Part shown: positions 7,727-17,084 of the stretch, in pieces | How positions within the stretch are numbered: position 1 is the stretch's first letter | Layout of the letters: every line of letters begins with the position of its first letter | Translations under genes and position numbers: made by a program | NCBI GenBank assembly: GCA_036741775.1 | Contig: DAINRQ010000026.1 | Span: 1-64,000 of the forward strand | Direction of reading: 5' to 3' | From: JAJKIV01 sp036741775 | Lineage (GTDB): Bacteria; Gemmatimonadota; Gemmatimonadetes; Gemmatimonadales; Gemmatimonadaceae | DNA length: 64,000 bases | Notes under the pieces: model-generated | Database searches by the model: none | What the model saw: only the letters and a program-made list of their open reading frames with translations | Told to the model about the DNA's origin: nothing

Positions 7727-10700
7727 ATGCCCACCCCACGCCGAACGCCACCGCGCGGAGTGCCCGAAGGTCCCGAGAACGTTCCTGCCCGTTCGCACGG
7801 CGAGAGTACACGAGCGCCGGACGCCGCGCAGCCACCGGAGTGGTTCTACCGGCTCCTAGTAGAGAGTGTTCGCGACTACGCCATATTCGCACTAGACTCC
7901 ACCGGGCACGTCGTGACGTGGAGTGCGGGCGCTGCACAGTTGAAGGGCTATGTGCGCCCCGAGATCCTCGGCCAGCATTTTTCTGTCTTCTACCCGCCCG
8001 AGGATATCGCCGCCGGAAAGCCGGATCGGGAGCTGGAGGGCGCGATCCGTGCCGGGCGACTCGAAGACGAGGGTTGGCGGGTCCGGAAGGACGGTTCGCG
8101 CTTCTGGGCAAGCGTCATCATCACGGCCCTTCGGGACGAGCTGGGAACACTCGTGGGTTTCGCCAAGGTCACCCGCGACCGCACGGAGAGATACCTTGGC
8201 GAGGAGGCGCTTCGCGCGAGCGAGGAGCGGTTCCGGCTGCTCGTCGAGAGCGTGCGGGACTACGCGATCTTCCTGCTCGACCGGGGCGGGCACGTCGCGA
8301 CCTGGAACGCGGGTGCCGAGCGCATCAAGGGCTACCGCGTTGGGGAGATCGTCGGCCGCCATTTCTCGGTCTTCTACCCCGAGGAGAAGGTCGCCGAGGG
8401 CTTTCCGCAGTACGAGCTCGAAGTGGCGGCGCGTGAGGGCCGCTTCGAGGATGAGGGATGGCGGGTCCGAAACGATGGATCGCGCTTCTGGGCCAACGTC
8501 GTCATAACCGCGCTGCGCGACCAAAAGGGCGAGCTGGTTGGCTTCGCGAAGGTCACGCGTGACCTCACCGAGCGCCGCGCAGCTGAGGAGCAGGCGCGTC
8601 GCCTGGCCGCAGAGGAAGCCGCGCGCGCCGAGGCGGAACGGCAGGGCGCGGAACTCCGACAGCTTACCGAGCAGCTCCAAAACCAGACGCTCGAGCTGGA
8701 ACAACAGACTGAGGAAGCACAGTCGCTTGCCGAAGAACTCGAGGCGGCGAATGCGAGCCTTGCCGAGAGCGAGGCGGCGACGCGCGAGGCGCTGGCCCGC
8801 TTCGAAGGCGTCTTCAACTCGCGCGTCCTCGGCCTCACGGTCTTCGACGCCAACGCAGACCGCACGGTCGCGATCAACGATTACCTGCTGGACCTCCTTG
8901 GTTACACGCGGGAGGAGTTCGAGGCGCGAGCGTTCCAACAACTCGTCAGGGGTGGCAAGGCCGAGTCTTTCGAGAAGGAGTACATCCGCAAAGACGGCAC
9001 ACGCGTCGCGGTGTCGGTTTCGGGCGCGCCCATCCCCGGCCTGCCCGGGCAGTACGCCGTCTTCGTCGAGGACATCACGGCGCGCAGGCAAGCGCAGACG
9101 AGAGCGGCGCGCGCGGCAGAGCGCACGGAGCGGTTGCAAGCGCTCACCGCTGGTCTTGCTGGCGCGCGAACGGTGGATGATGTCGCCGAGGTCGTCGTCG
9201 CGCAGGGGGTCGCGGCGATGGGCGCGAAGACGGGGCTATTCCTCGCGCGGGAGCCCGGCGCGGACGACGCGGTGATCGTGCGCGAGACGGGTATCGCGGC
9301 GGACGTCCTCGATCGCTATCGGCGCGTACCCCTCGCGACGCCGGGGCCGGGGGCCGAGAGTCTGCGAACCGGCCAGCCCGTCTGGGTGACGGGGGAGGGC
9401 AGCGACACGCTCGCCGCCCGGTTTCCGGCGCTCGCCGATGTCTGGGGGAGCTTGGGGGCGTCGGCGGTCGCCAGCGTGCCGCTCGCCGCTGGGGGTGAGA
9501 CGGTGGGCGCCATGTCGTTCACGTTCGCCGAGCCGCATGCGCTGCCCGCCGAGGACCGCGCGTTCTTCTTGGCGTTAGGCAGGCAGGCGGGCCAGGCGGT
9601 CGAGCGGGCCCGGCTCTTCGAGGCGGAGCGGGCTGCGCGGCAGCTGGCCGAGGCGGCGGAGCGCCGGGTGGCGTTCCTCGCAGAGGCGAGCGGGCGGCTC
9701 GCCGCATCGCTCGACCTTGAGGCGACGTTGCGGACGGTCGCCGAACTGGCGGTGCCGGCCCTCGCCGACTGGTGTTTCATCGCGTTGCTGGAGCGGGGAC
9801 GTGTGCGCCCGGTGGTCGTGGCGCACGTGAATCGCGAAATGGTGCAGCTCGCGCACGAAGCGCTCGAGCGGTACCCGATCGACTTCGATGCGCCCGTCGG
9901 GACCGGCAAAGTGCTGCGCACGGGCCAGCCCGAGCTAAACGCCGAGATCTCGGACGAAGCGCTGGCGGCGGTGGCGCACGACGAGGAGCACCTCGCGATC
10001 GTTAGGCGGATCGGTTTCACGTCGTCGCTGTCGGTGCCGCTCGAGGACACCGAGGGACACGCGGTTGCCGTACTGTCGCTTATCTCGGCGGAGTCCGGCC
10101 GCCGCTTCGGCGAGGGGGACCTGTCGATGGCGCAGGAGCTGGCGCGCCGTGCCAGCGCCGCCCTGGAGAGCGCGCGGCTGTACGCGGCGGGACAGGCCGC
10201 GCTCCGACGCGCGAGGGCCTTGCAGGAGGTGTCCAGTGCGCTCGTCGGGACGCTCACGGCGGCGGAAGTCGCGCACGTAGTGGTGCACTATGGGCGTTCC
10301 GCCGTTGGCGCCGCCGCCGGCTCCTTCGCCGCCCTCGAGGCCGACGCACGCGCGTTCGAGGTGCTGGCGAGCGAGGGTTACGACGAGGAAACCACGACGA
10401 CGTTCGCGCGCTTTCCGGTGGCGCCAGGGCGCCCGTTGTCGGACACGGTGCTCAGAGGGGTGCCGTGCTACCTGTCGTCGCTCGAAGACTCTGACGCGCG
10501 CTATCCCGAGATGGCGCCTGTGCTACGCTCAACGGGGTTCGAAGCGTTCGTGGCGCTCCCCGTTCGGACCGGCACCCGCACCGCGGGCGGCTTGAGCTTC
10601 AGCTTCGCCGAGCGTCGCGAGTTCGACGCCGAGGACCGCGCCTTCTTCGAAACGCTGGCGGCGCAGACTGGACAGGCACTCGATCGCGCGCGGCTCATCG

Positions 10701-11446
10701 AGGCGGAACGCGCCGCGCGCGCCGAGGCCGAGGCGGCGAGCCAGGTGAAGAGTGAATTCCTGGCGACAATGAGCCACGAGCTGCGCACACCGCTCAACGC
10801 GATCGGCGGCTACGCCCAGCTCTTGGAGATGGGGCTCCGCGGCGACGTTAGCGATGAGCAGCGCGCGGACCTCGAACGCATTCAGCGAAGCCAGCGACAC
10901 CTGCTCTCGGTAATCAACGAGGTACTCAACTACGCGCGGCTCGAGAGCGGAGCTCTGATGTACGACTTGCGGCCTACGGTCATCGCCGACGTAGTCGCCA
11001 CGACGATATCGCTCGTGGAGCCGCAGCGCGCCGCAAAACGGCTCGCGCTCGACGTGCGGCTGCCCGAGTTCGCCGGCCGGCCCGCGCTCCACGTGCTGGC
11101 CGACCGCGACAAGCTACAGCAAGTGCTGCTCAACCTCTTGTCGAACGCGGTGAAGTTCACCCCAGAAGGCGGTCGGGTGACGGTGGAGTTCTTGCCCGAG
11201 CCGAACGCCCGCGGGATGGCAGAAGTGCGCGTCATCGACACCGGTGTTGGTATCCCCACCGACAAGCTGGAGGCGATCTTCGAGCCGTTTGTGCAGGTGG
11301 GCAGGTCGCTGAACAGCCCGGGCGAGGGAACGGGGCTCGGGCTGGCGATCAGTCGCGACCTCGCCCGTGGTATGGGTGGAGATCTGACCGTGGAGAGCAC
11401 TCTTGGTGTGGGGAGCACGTTCACCCTTACGTTGCCGTGCGCGTAG
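7727..11446 (+). CDS. large multi-PAS, multi-GAF sensor histidine kinase
   Basis: A 1239-residue soluble sensor kinase. Two near-identical PAS domains lie at about 38-155 and 168-290 (both with RDYAIF, a KGY segment and HFSVFYP), then a coiled coil at 295-360 rich in Glu and Gln, a third PAS at 360-455, three GAF domains at about 468-638, 645-820 and 825-990, the phosphoacceptor His1017 in SHELRTP, and an ATPase domain at 1110-1235 (NAVKFTPEGG, GTGLGLAISR). It has no receiver. The start at 7727 has GGGAG nine bases upstream; a 30-residue upstream extension is unconserved. The repeated domains suggest integration of several small-molecule, redox or light cues, but ligands cannot be read from the sequence. 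The nearest response regulator is more than 2 kb away and has its own kinase. Confidence 0.93.
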   Translation: MPTPRRTPPRGVPEGPENVPARSHGESTRAPDAAQPPEWFYRLLVESVRDYAIFALDSTGHVVTWSAGAAQLKGYVRPEILGQHFSVFYPPEDIAAGKPDRELEGAIRAGRLEDEGWRVRKDGSRFWASVIITALRDELGTLVGFAKVTRDRTERYLGEEALRASEERFRLLVESVRDYAIFLLDRGGHVATWNAGAERIKGYRVGEIVGRHFSVFYPEEKVAEGFPQYELEVAAREGRFEDEGWRVRNDGSRFWANVVITALRDQKGELVGFAKVTRDLTERRAAEEQARRLAAEEAARAEAERQGAELRQLTEQLQNQTLELEQQTEEAQSLAEELEAANASLAESEAATREALARFEGVFNSRVLGLTVFDANADRTVAINDYLLDLLGYTREEFEARAFQQLVRGGKAESFEKEYIRKDGTRVAVSVSGAPIPGLPGQYAVFVEDITARRQAQTRAARAAERTERLQALTAGLAGARTVDDVAEVVVAQGVAAMGAKTGLFLAREPGADDAVIVRETGIAADVLDRYRRVPLATPGPGAESLRTGQPVWVTGEGSDTLAARFPALADVWGSLGASAVASVPLAAGGETVGAMSFTFAEPHALPAEDRAFFLALGRQAGQAVERARLFEAERAARQLAEAAERRVAFLAEASGRLAASLDLEATLRTVAELAVPALADWCFIALLERGRVRPVVVAHVNREMVQLAHEALERYPIDFDAPVGTGKVLRTGQPELNAEISDEALAAVAHDEEHLAIVRRIGFTSSLSVPLEDTEGHAVAVLSLISAESGRRFGEGDLSMAQELARRASAALESARLYAAGQAALRRARALQEVSSALVGTLTAAEVAHVVVHYGRSAVGAAAGSFAALEADARAFEVLASEGYDEETTTTFARFPVAPGRPLSDTVLRGVPCYLSSLEDSDARYPEMAPVLRSTGFEAFVALPVRTGTRTAGGLSFSFAERREFDAEDRAFFETLAAQTGQALDRARLIEAERAARAEAEAASQVKSEFLATMSHELRTPLNAIGGYAQLLEMGLRGDVSDEQRADLERIQRSQRHLLSVINEVLNYARLESGALMYDLRPTVIADVVATTISLVEPQRAAKRLALDVRLPEFAGRPALHVLADRDKLQQVLLNLLSNAVKFTPEGGRVTVEFLPEPNARGMAEVRVIDTGVGIPTDKLEAIFEPFVQVGRSLNSPGEGTGLGLAISRDLARGMGGDLTVESTLGVGSTFTLTLPCA

Positions 11447-11548
11447 TAGCTGCATGCTGGGTGAGAGCGCAGTTTTGAGCGAGCGGGCACTGCCGTTCGG
11501 GCGTACCGTGAGACAGTCGCGACGCGCGCGTGCGCTGCTGCCGGCACA

Positions 11549-13084
11549 ATGCTCGCTCAATCGTTGCGCATGTTTCATGGAACCGCGAGACTCGCGCCGG
11601 CCATACGCCGTCGTCGCGCTGGTTGCCTGGCCGCACTGGCCGCCGCGTGCGGCGTGACCGCCAGCTGCCGAGCCGGGGCGACGCCCGAAGCAGCCCGCCT
11701 CGCCGCCACAGCGACGGCCACGGCTTTCCGCGCAGTTCCGGGTCGCGACCTGTTCGTCGTGCCGAATCCCCACAACGCGCTCTCGAGCGTCGTCACCTTC
11801 GACGCTCGAGGGTTCGACTCGGCCCGGGTCGTGTATTGGACGGAAGGCGAGCCCGTTCGAGCCACGCCGTACTCCCGTCCTCGGGGCGTCGGCAGGATCG
11901 TCACGCTCGGACTGCGCCCGGAAACACCGTACTTCCATGTGCTGGAACGGGTGCGCCGGAACGAGGTGGTCTCGTCGGACACCGTGCAGTCGAGCTCGGG
12001 CCGGCTCCCGGAATTCCTTCGCAGCGCACACATGCGGATGACCGGGAGGCCGACGAGCGGCTACATCCTGACGTCGATCGCGGACACCGGCCGCACCGGG
12101 TTCGTCGTCGCGTTCGACTCCACCGGACAGCTGCGCTGGTACCGGGAATTCCCCGGCGAGATGCCGACCGGGGAGACGAAGCAGCAGCCGAACGGAGACT
12201 TCACCGTGTTCCTCGGGCGAACGCCGGGGTGGATGCTCTTCCCGGGCTCGTTCGAACAGTTCCGACCGAGCGGCGAGGTGGTTCGCTCGTTCACGGCGCC
12301 GCCCCCGCTATTCACGGACAACCACGAGCTGGTTCTCACGTTCCGCGACACGGTGTTCGAGGCCGCGCACTTCTTCAGCTACTCGGGACGGCCGGCTGAC
12401 ATCTCGCGATGGGGCGGCCCGAAGGACACGCTGATCTTCGGACACCAGCTCCTGCGCGTCGGAGCAGATGGCATCCCGCACACGGTCTTCGACGGTTGGG
12501 ACCATTTCAGCTGGGAGGACCGAATCGAGCCGCCCAAGGACACGCTCTACGACTTCGACCACCCGAACTCGCTCGATTTCGATCGCGATGGCAACTACAT
12601 CGTGTCGTGGCGGAACATGGGCGAAGTCACCAAGATCCATCCGCGTACCGGCGCGATCATGTGGCGCTTCGGCGGGCGGAACAATCAGTTCACGATTCGC
12701 AACGACCCGCTCAACGGCTTCAGTGCGCAACACACGGCCCGCATTCTCGACAACGGAAACCTCCTGCTCTACGACAACGGCACGCGGCACACCCCACCGG
12801 AGACGCGGGTGGTGGAGTACCGCCTCGACCCCGTCACGAAGACCGCTGACATGGTCTGGCAATTCCGCCGGCAGCCACCGCTGTACGTGCCGTACACGGG
12901 CTCTTCGCAGCGCCTCGAGCGCGGGAACACGGTGATCGGCTACAGCAACCGCGGGCTGGTAACCGAGGTCGATCCGAAGGGCAGGGTGGTGTGGGAAGGC
13001 ACGGTGATGATCACTCCGGACAGGTCGGGCGACTTCTATCGGGCCATCAAGATCGCCTCACTCTATCGATACGAACGGCCGTGA
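11549..13084 (+). CDS. arylsulfotransferase (ASST)-like secreted protein
   Basis: A 511-residue protein of the PAPS-independent arylsulfotransferase type, a beta-propeller that in characterised members moves sulfate between phenols in the periplasm. Family-like repeats are clear: DFDHPNSLDFDRDGNYIVSW near 342, followed by EVTKI and GAIMWRFGGR, and FSAQHTARILDNGNLLLYDN near 392. The N-terminal 50 residues include a basic stretch and an Ala-rich hydrophobic stretch ending in Cys residues, consistent with export, possibly as a lipoprotein, though the lipobox is weak. Start alternatives (11549, 11570) differ only in the leader. The 3' end overlaps the convergent DoxX-like gene by 22 bases. Confidence 0.85.
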   Translation: MLAQSLRMFHGTARLAPAIRRRRAGCLAALAAACGVTASCRAGATPEAARLAATATATAFRAVPGRDLFVVPNPHNALSSVVTFDARGFDSARVVYWTEGEPVRATPYSRPRGVGRIVTLGLRPETPYFHVLERVRRNEVVSSDTVQSSSGRLPEFLRSAHMRMTGRPTSGYILTSIADTGRTGFVVAFDSTGQLRWYREFPGEMPTGETKQQPNGDFTVFLGRTPGWMLFPGSFEQFRPSGEVVRSFTAPPPLFTDNHELVLTFRDTVFEAAHFFSYSGRPADISRWGGPKDTLIFGHQLLRVGADGIPHTVFDGWDHFSWEDRIEPPKDTLYDFDHPNSLDFDRDGNYIVSWRNMGEVTKIHPRTGAIMWRFGGRNNQFTIRNDPLNGFSAQHTARILDNGNLLLYDNGTRHTPPETRVVEYRLDPVTKTADMVWQFRRQPPLYVPYTGSSQRLERGNTVIGYSNRGLVTEVDPKGRVVWEGTVMITPDRSGDFYRAIKIASLYRYERP

Positions 13085-13872
13085 AGAAGCGCCGCGAGAG
13101 CCAGCGGCGCGACGTAGCTCCCCGCGCGCTCCACGAACTCCCAGATCGGCGTCCCCGCCGCGATCCACAGCGATTCCGTTGCCAGCTTCCATCCGGCAGT
13201 AACGACGAGGACGGCCAGGGTAGGCCTCGACGCGATCCCGACCGCCAGGACGATCTCGAACCATCCGACCAGGATCGTCGACGTCGCTGGCAGTCCAACC
13301 GACGCGTAGTGTGCGGTGAGCATGGGCTTCACGGTGAGCGCACCAAGGGCGCCGTGGCCGAGCAGCAGCAGCGCTGTCGTCCATCGCAGGATCGTTCGAA
13401 CACGCGCTAGCGTGTCCGGATCGTGCGACATCGCCTCGCTCGAGCGCCACAGGTCGCGCCACGAGCGTGGAGCTCCTGTCAGCACGAGAAGCGCGAGCGG
13501 GACGCCATAGTTGCCCGCACGCTCCAGCGCTTCCCAGATCGGCTCTCCGGCGAGCGGCCGAAGCAGCGCCGTCCACGTCGCCCACACGACCATGTACACG
13601 AGTGGAAGTGCGCGCGGCGCGTAGAGCACGGCCATCGCCGCCATCACGTCGACGGCACCGACCAGTGGCATGAGCCGCCAGGCCCACGCGTCCGGAATTC
13701 CGACGACACCGAAATACGGAACCCATGCGGCCTTCGTCATGAGGCCGAAGGCGCCATGACCGATGAAGCAGAGCGCGGCGCCCACGCGAAGCAGCCAGTA
13801 CGCGACCGGTAGCGCGCGGCTGGTTGATTCGGATGAACCTAACGTCAGGATCGATGTTGGCGCCATCTCCAC
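13063..13872 (-). CDS. DoxX-like membrane protein, two repeats
   Basis: A 269-residue inner-membrane protein made of two similar halves, each with about four transmembrane helices. Half one has LLRVGAALCFIGHGAFGL and GEPIWEALERAGNYGVPLAL; half two has LLLLGHGALGAL and GTPIWEFVERAGSYVAPLAL. Such internal duplication of a DoxX-like unit is seen in families of uncharacterised quinone- or redox-linked membrane proteins. No operon partner is obvious. The start at 13872 is the longest, with a second Met two codons later. Confidence 0.8.
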   Translation of the reverse strand: MEMAPTSILTLGSSESTSRALPVAYWLLRVGAALCFIGHGAFGLMTKAAWVPYFGVVGIPDAWAWRLMPLVGAVDVMAAMAVLYAPRALPLVYMVVWATWTALLRPLAGEPIWEALERAGNYGVPLALLVLTGAPRSWRDLWRSSEAMSHDPDTLARVRTILRWTTALLLLGHGALGALTVKPMLTAHYASVGLPATSTILVGWFEIVLAVGIASRPTLAVLVVTAGWKLATESLWIAAGTPIWEFVERAGSYVAPLALAALLHGRSYR

Positions 13873-13915
13873 CAGGGTGAGGGAGACGACACCTTGTCGT
13901 GTCTACCCCTGACGC

Positions 13916-14671
13916 TCAACCACTCCCGCTGTCAGCGGTCGCCCGCTGTTCCGGGCGGGCGTTTGGCGGCTCCTGTCGCAGCAACCCTACGACCTCGCGC
14001 GCCTTACGCCGGCTGATCGGGAGCCGCGTGCCGTCCGTGAGCTCGACCTCCAGGCCACGCTTCGCGCGCTTGAGCGCGCGGACGTGTGCGAGGTTGATCG
14101 CCGCCGAGCGGTGGACGCGAACGAAATGCCGCGGCCCCAGCCGTTCGATGATCTGCGCCATCGATTCGCGCAGCACGTGTCGCCGTCCTGCCGCATGCAC
14201 CGTGACGTACGCCCCATCCGCCTCGATCCAGGCGAGGTCCGAGAGCGCGACCGCCATCCCTCCCTGCCGCCCGCCGAGCATGACTCGCTCGGCGCCGGGC
14301 GCCGCGAGCGCGCGACGCAACCGTTGGAGCGCGGCATCGAACCGCGCCTGCGTGACCGGCTTCACCAGATAGTCACTGGCTTCGACGTCGAACGCGCGCG
14401 CCGCGTGCTCCGGGTGCGCGGTGACGAACACGACGTGCCTGACGAGGCGCTTGATGGCCGCCTGCGCGTCGAACCCATCGACGAGCGGCATGCGGATGTC
14501 GAGGAAGACGACGTCGGGGCGGAGCGATTGCACCATCTCGCGCACACGGCGAGCGTCCTCGCACTCACCGGCGACGTCGAAATCCGGCGCGGCCGAAAGG
14601 AGCTGGCGCAGCCGCTGTCGCGCGAGCGGTTCGTCGTCCACCAACAGTACGCGATGGCGAAGCAGCGTCAC
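13916..14671 (-). CDS. LytTR-family response regulator
   Basis: A 251-residue two-component regulator. The receiver domain is at 1-125, with acidic pocket DDE at 12-14, phosphoacceptor Asp58 in FLDIRMP, and the conserved Lys in LVKPV. The LytTR DNA-binding domain is at about 135-235, with the typical RVHRSAAINLAHV segment. The final 20 residues are a basic, unconserved tail. Its start overlaps the kinase stop by four bases, so it is co-translated with its cognate LytS-like kinase and probably controls a small regulon through direct repeats upstream of target genes. Confidence 0.95.
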   Translation of the reverse strand: MTLLRHRVLLVDDEPLARQRLRQLLSAAPDFDVAGECEDARRVREMVQSLRPDVVFLDIRMPLVDGFDAQAAIKRLVRHVVFVTAHPEHAARAFDVEASDYLVKPVTQARFDAALQRLRRALAAPGAERVMLGGRQGGMAVALSDLAWIEADGAYVTVHAAGRRHVLRESMAQIIERLGPRHFVRVHRSAAINLAHVRALKRAKRGLEVELTDGTRLPISRRKAREVVGLLRQEPPNARPEQRATADSGSG

Positions 14672-15882
14672 GAAGCCCCGACGAGCGCTGGAGTCACCCG
14701 CGTGCGCGCTTCTCCGACCACCGCCGCGGGCACCGTGATGCTGACCACCACGCCACCGCCCTCGCGGGGCACCAGCGCGAGCGATGCTCGATCGCCATAG
14801 GCCGTCGCGAGCCGCGCACGCGTGGCGGCGAGCCCGACGCCATGGCCCGCACGTCGCGAGCCCTCCGCCGCGAGCGGGGTGCCGTCGTTCTCGACGCGGA
14901 GCTCCACGCCGTCAGGCGACCGATTCGCCTCGACGGTGATGTGAAGCCGCTCGGCTCCGCCGTCGAGGCCGTGCATCACGGCGTTCTCCACGAGCGGTTG
15001 CAGGAGCAACACCGGCACCAGGCATTCACCCACATCCGACGCGATGCGGAGCTCGTAGCAGAGTCGATTGCCGAATCGCATCACCTGGAGCGCGAGATAT
15101 CGTTCCGTGAGCAATACCTCTTCGGCGACAGTGATCTCATCGCGAGAATCGTCACGGAGCGATGCGTGGAGCAGCTCACTCAGATGCTCGAGCGCTACGA
15201 CCGCACGTTGTGGCTGGAGATCCGCGACGAGCGCGGCGATGCCGTTCAGCGTGTTGTAAAGGAAGTGCGGCTGCAGCTTGGCGCGCAGTGCTTCGAGGCG
15301 CGCTGCCTGTAGCTGCGCCTCGAGCTGCGACGCTCGCAGCGTGCGCCGCTGCCGCTCTCGCGCCTCGGCCAACCCCCACGCCGCGATCAATACCGCCCCG
15401 TAGAGGGAGAGCATCGTCGGCATGCTGCTGTACCACGCGCGAGTGATCCGCGCGGACCACGCGAAGAAGAACGAGATCGGCGACACGAACCCAGTCGCCC
15501 ACGCGGTGACCACCGCATGGAGCCACGAGATCGCGAGAAAGAGAAGGAGGTGGAGCGCGATCGTGCGCGGCCGGAGCCGCGGCGCCGACTCGCCGACACC
15601 AATGCGGAGCACGAAGGGAAGCGTCGCGGCGAGGAGAATCCAGCGTGGCGTACTCGCGATCAGCACCACGCCCGCGGGTAGCGGAGTGCCGTGGGCGACC
15701 GCGACGTGTCGCATCTCGAGTGCACTGATCCCGCCAAGCGCGAGGCACACCAGCACGACGGCAAGGCCGGCTCTGGCGAAGACCGGACCTCGTGGCACTT
15801 CGCCGCTCACGCTCGCGCGCGTCACGTTGAGGTGGGCTGCGTCATGCAAAACACTACGGGTGTCGGCCTTGCGTTGCTCCAA
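14668..15882 (-). CDS. LytS-type membrane sensor histidine kinase
   Basis: A 404-residue kinase of the His_kinase (YehU/LytS) class. About four to five transmembrane helices occupy residues 35-180 (VVLVCLALGGISALEM, a stretch near 90-130, and others). A short coiled coil precedes the class-specific phosphoacceptor motif QPHFLYNTLN near residue 207, followed by an ATPase domain with PLVENAVMHG near 290. It pairs with the LytTR regulator overlapping its 3' end. Its own start overlaps the 3' end of the histidine-phosphatase gene by 29 bases, so all three may be one transcript. Confidence 0.94.
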   Translation of the reverse strand: MEQRKADTRSVLHDAAHLNVTRASVSGEVPRGPVFARAGLAVVLVCLALGGISALEMRHVAVAHGTPLPAGVVLIASTPRWILLAATLPFVLRIGVGESAPRLRPRTIALHLLLFLAISWLHAVVTAWATGFVSPISFFFAWSARITRAWYSSMPTMLSLYGAVLIAAWGLAEARERQRRTLRASQLEAQLQAARLEALRAKLQPHFLYNTLNGIAALVADLQPQRAVVALEHLSELLHASLRDDSRDEITVAEEVLLTERYLALQVMRFGNRLCYELRIASDVGECLVPVLLLQPLVENAVMHGLDGGAERLHITVEANRSPDGVELRVENDGTPLAAEGSRRAGHGVGLAATRARLATAYGDRASLALVPREGGGVVVSITVPAAVVGEARTRVTPALVGAS

Positions 15883-16846
15883 TGATGATCGAGGCCACGC
15901 GTCCAGGATGATCCGCGGACGCCTTTGCCGTCAACAACAGCTCCCCGCGTTTGGTCTGGACGGCGAGCGACACCTCGTTGGCAGTCGACGAGCGCACGCC
16001 GGTGACCGTGAGTGGACCGAGCATTTCGAACGAGGTCCGATACGTCTCGAGGCGCGTCTCAATGGGGCGGTCGGGGTTCGGGACGAGCGACGATTCGACG
16101 AACTGCCGCATCTGTTCGACACCTCCGTTGAACGCTTCGACGTAACGATGCGCGAGCCGACCGGCAATCGTCGAGGGGATCGCCACCGGACCAGTCGGCG
16201 CGGAGGTGGTTGCATGTGAAGGCGGTTGGTGTGTGGCGACCGTCTGGCTCGCCCGACGCTCCCCCCCGGCCAACTGCTCCCAGTCGGCGAGCGTGATGCG
16301 ACCAACTAGCGCCACCTTTCCTTCAGCGGTCGGCTTCACCACGGCGGCTTCGCTTTCGCCGATGTCACCCGGCTGGATTCCCGGGACGTGACGCTCGATC
16401 ACGAAGTGGTGCGTGACGATCAGGCGGTTCGTCCCGCGTTTGGGCGCCGCGGCGACGATCGCCGCCGTCTCATCGGTCGTGGGAAAAACCCGAAGTGCCA
16501 TCGTCACGCTCGTGGGCGCCCCGGCGGCGTATTCGGCCGTCTCTCGCGTGCGGAACATGGGGCTCGACGCGATCTCGCCGATCGGCACGCGGTACTTCCT
16601 CAGGACTACACCGATGAGTGCGGCATCACGAACGCCCTCAGCCGAGAGATTGCGCTGCTTGCTCCGCTCCGCTGGAACCGAGCCGACCTCCTCCTGATAC
16701 GACCTGTCGGTGCGGGCGTGGCGAAGGAGGATCGTGTACCCGCCGCCTTGCAGGGCTGTCATGAGCTCTTCCCCGCGCAGGTCGCCGGATTGTGTAGGAA
16801 AAACCGCGGCGTTCGCCGCGAGGGCGAAGACAGTGAGGAGTTGCAT
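15854..16846 (-). CDS. exported histidine-phosphatase-superfamily protein with extra C-terminal domain
   Basis: A 330-residue protein with a signal peptide (LLTVFALAANAAVFP). Residues 35-205 match the histidine phosphatase fold: LLRHARTD holds the catalytic His, where the usual RHG is RHA, RTRETAEY follows, and VTHHFVIE carries the second His. Residues about 215-330 form a separate domain (GRLAHRYVEAFNGG, SSLVPNPDRP, ETRLETYRTSFEMLG) resembling the NTF2-like or hydrolase-associated domains found in other secreted proteins. The Ala in RHA and the fusion make the activity uncertain. It sits directly before the LytS-like kinase. Confidence 0.82.
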   Translation of the reverse strand: MQLLTVFALAANAAVFPTQSGDLRGEELMTALQGGGYTILLRHARTDRSYQEEVGSVPAERSKQRNLSAEGVRDAALIGVVLRKYRVPIGEIASSPMFRTRETAEYAAGAPTSVTMALRVFPTTDETAAIVAAAPKRGTNRLIVTHHFVIERHVPGIQPGDIGESEAAVVKPTAEGKVALVGRITLADWEQLAGGERRASQTVATHQPPSHATTSAPTGPVAIPSTIAGRLAHRYVEAFNGGVEQMRQFVESSLVPNPDRPIETRLETYRTSFEMLGPLTVTGVRSSTANEVSLAVQTKRGELLLTAKASADHPGRVASIIIGATQGRHP

Positions 16847-17084
16847 GACCGGTGGCTCCGAGCTTCGAAGGATGGTGCCGCGTTGACTGCGCGCACGAAG
16901 CCAGAGGAGCCGTTTCGCGACAACGATGTGGGTGGCGAGCGGTCGATGCGTGTTGCGAGTGGTGGCTCCGCGCGCTCGCTACCGATGCGCGAACGCCTTC
17001 CACGTCGGCGCCCGACAGGCCCTCCGCGAGGCCGTCGGCGGTGAGCACGTTAACTTGGTGACCGGCCCGAGCTCGAAATCCATC

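Noticed and set aside
8538..9275. Long open frames in the kinase region on both strands
   Set aside because: High-GC shadow frames of the real kinase; translations are Arg/Ser/Ala-rich without conserved motifs.
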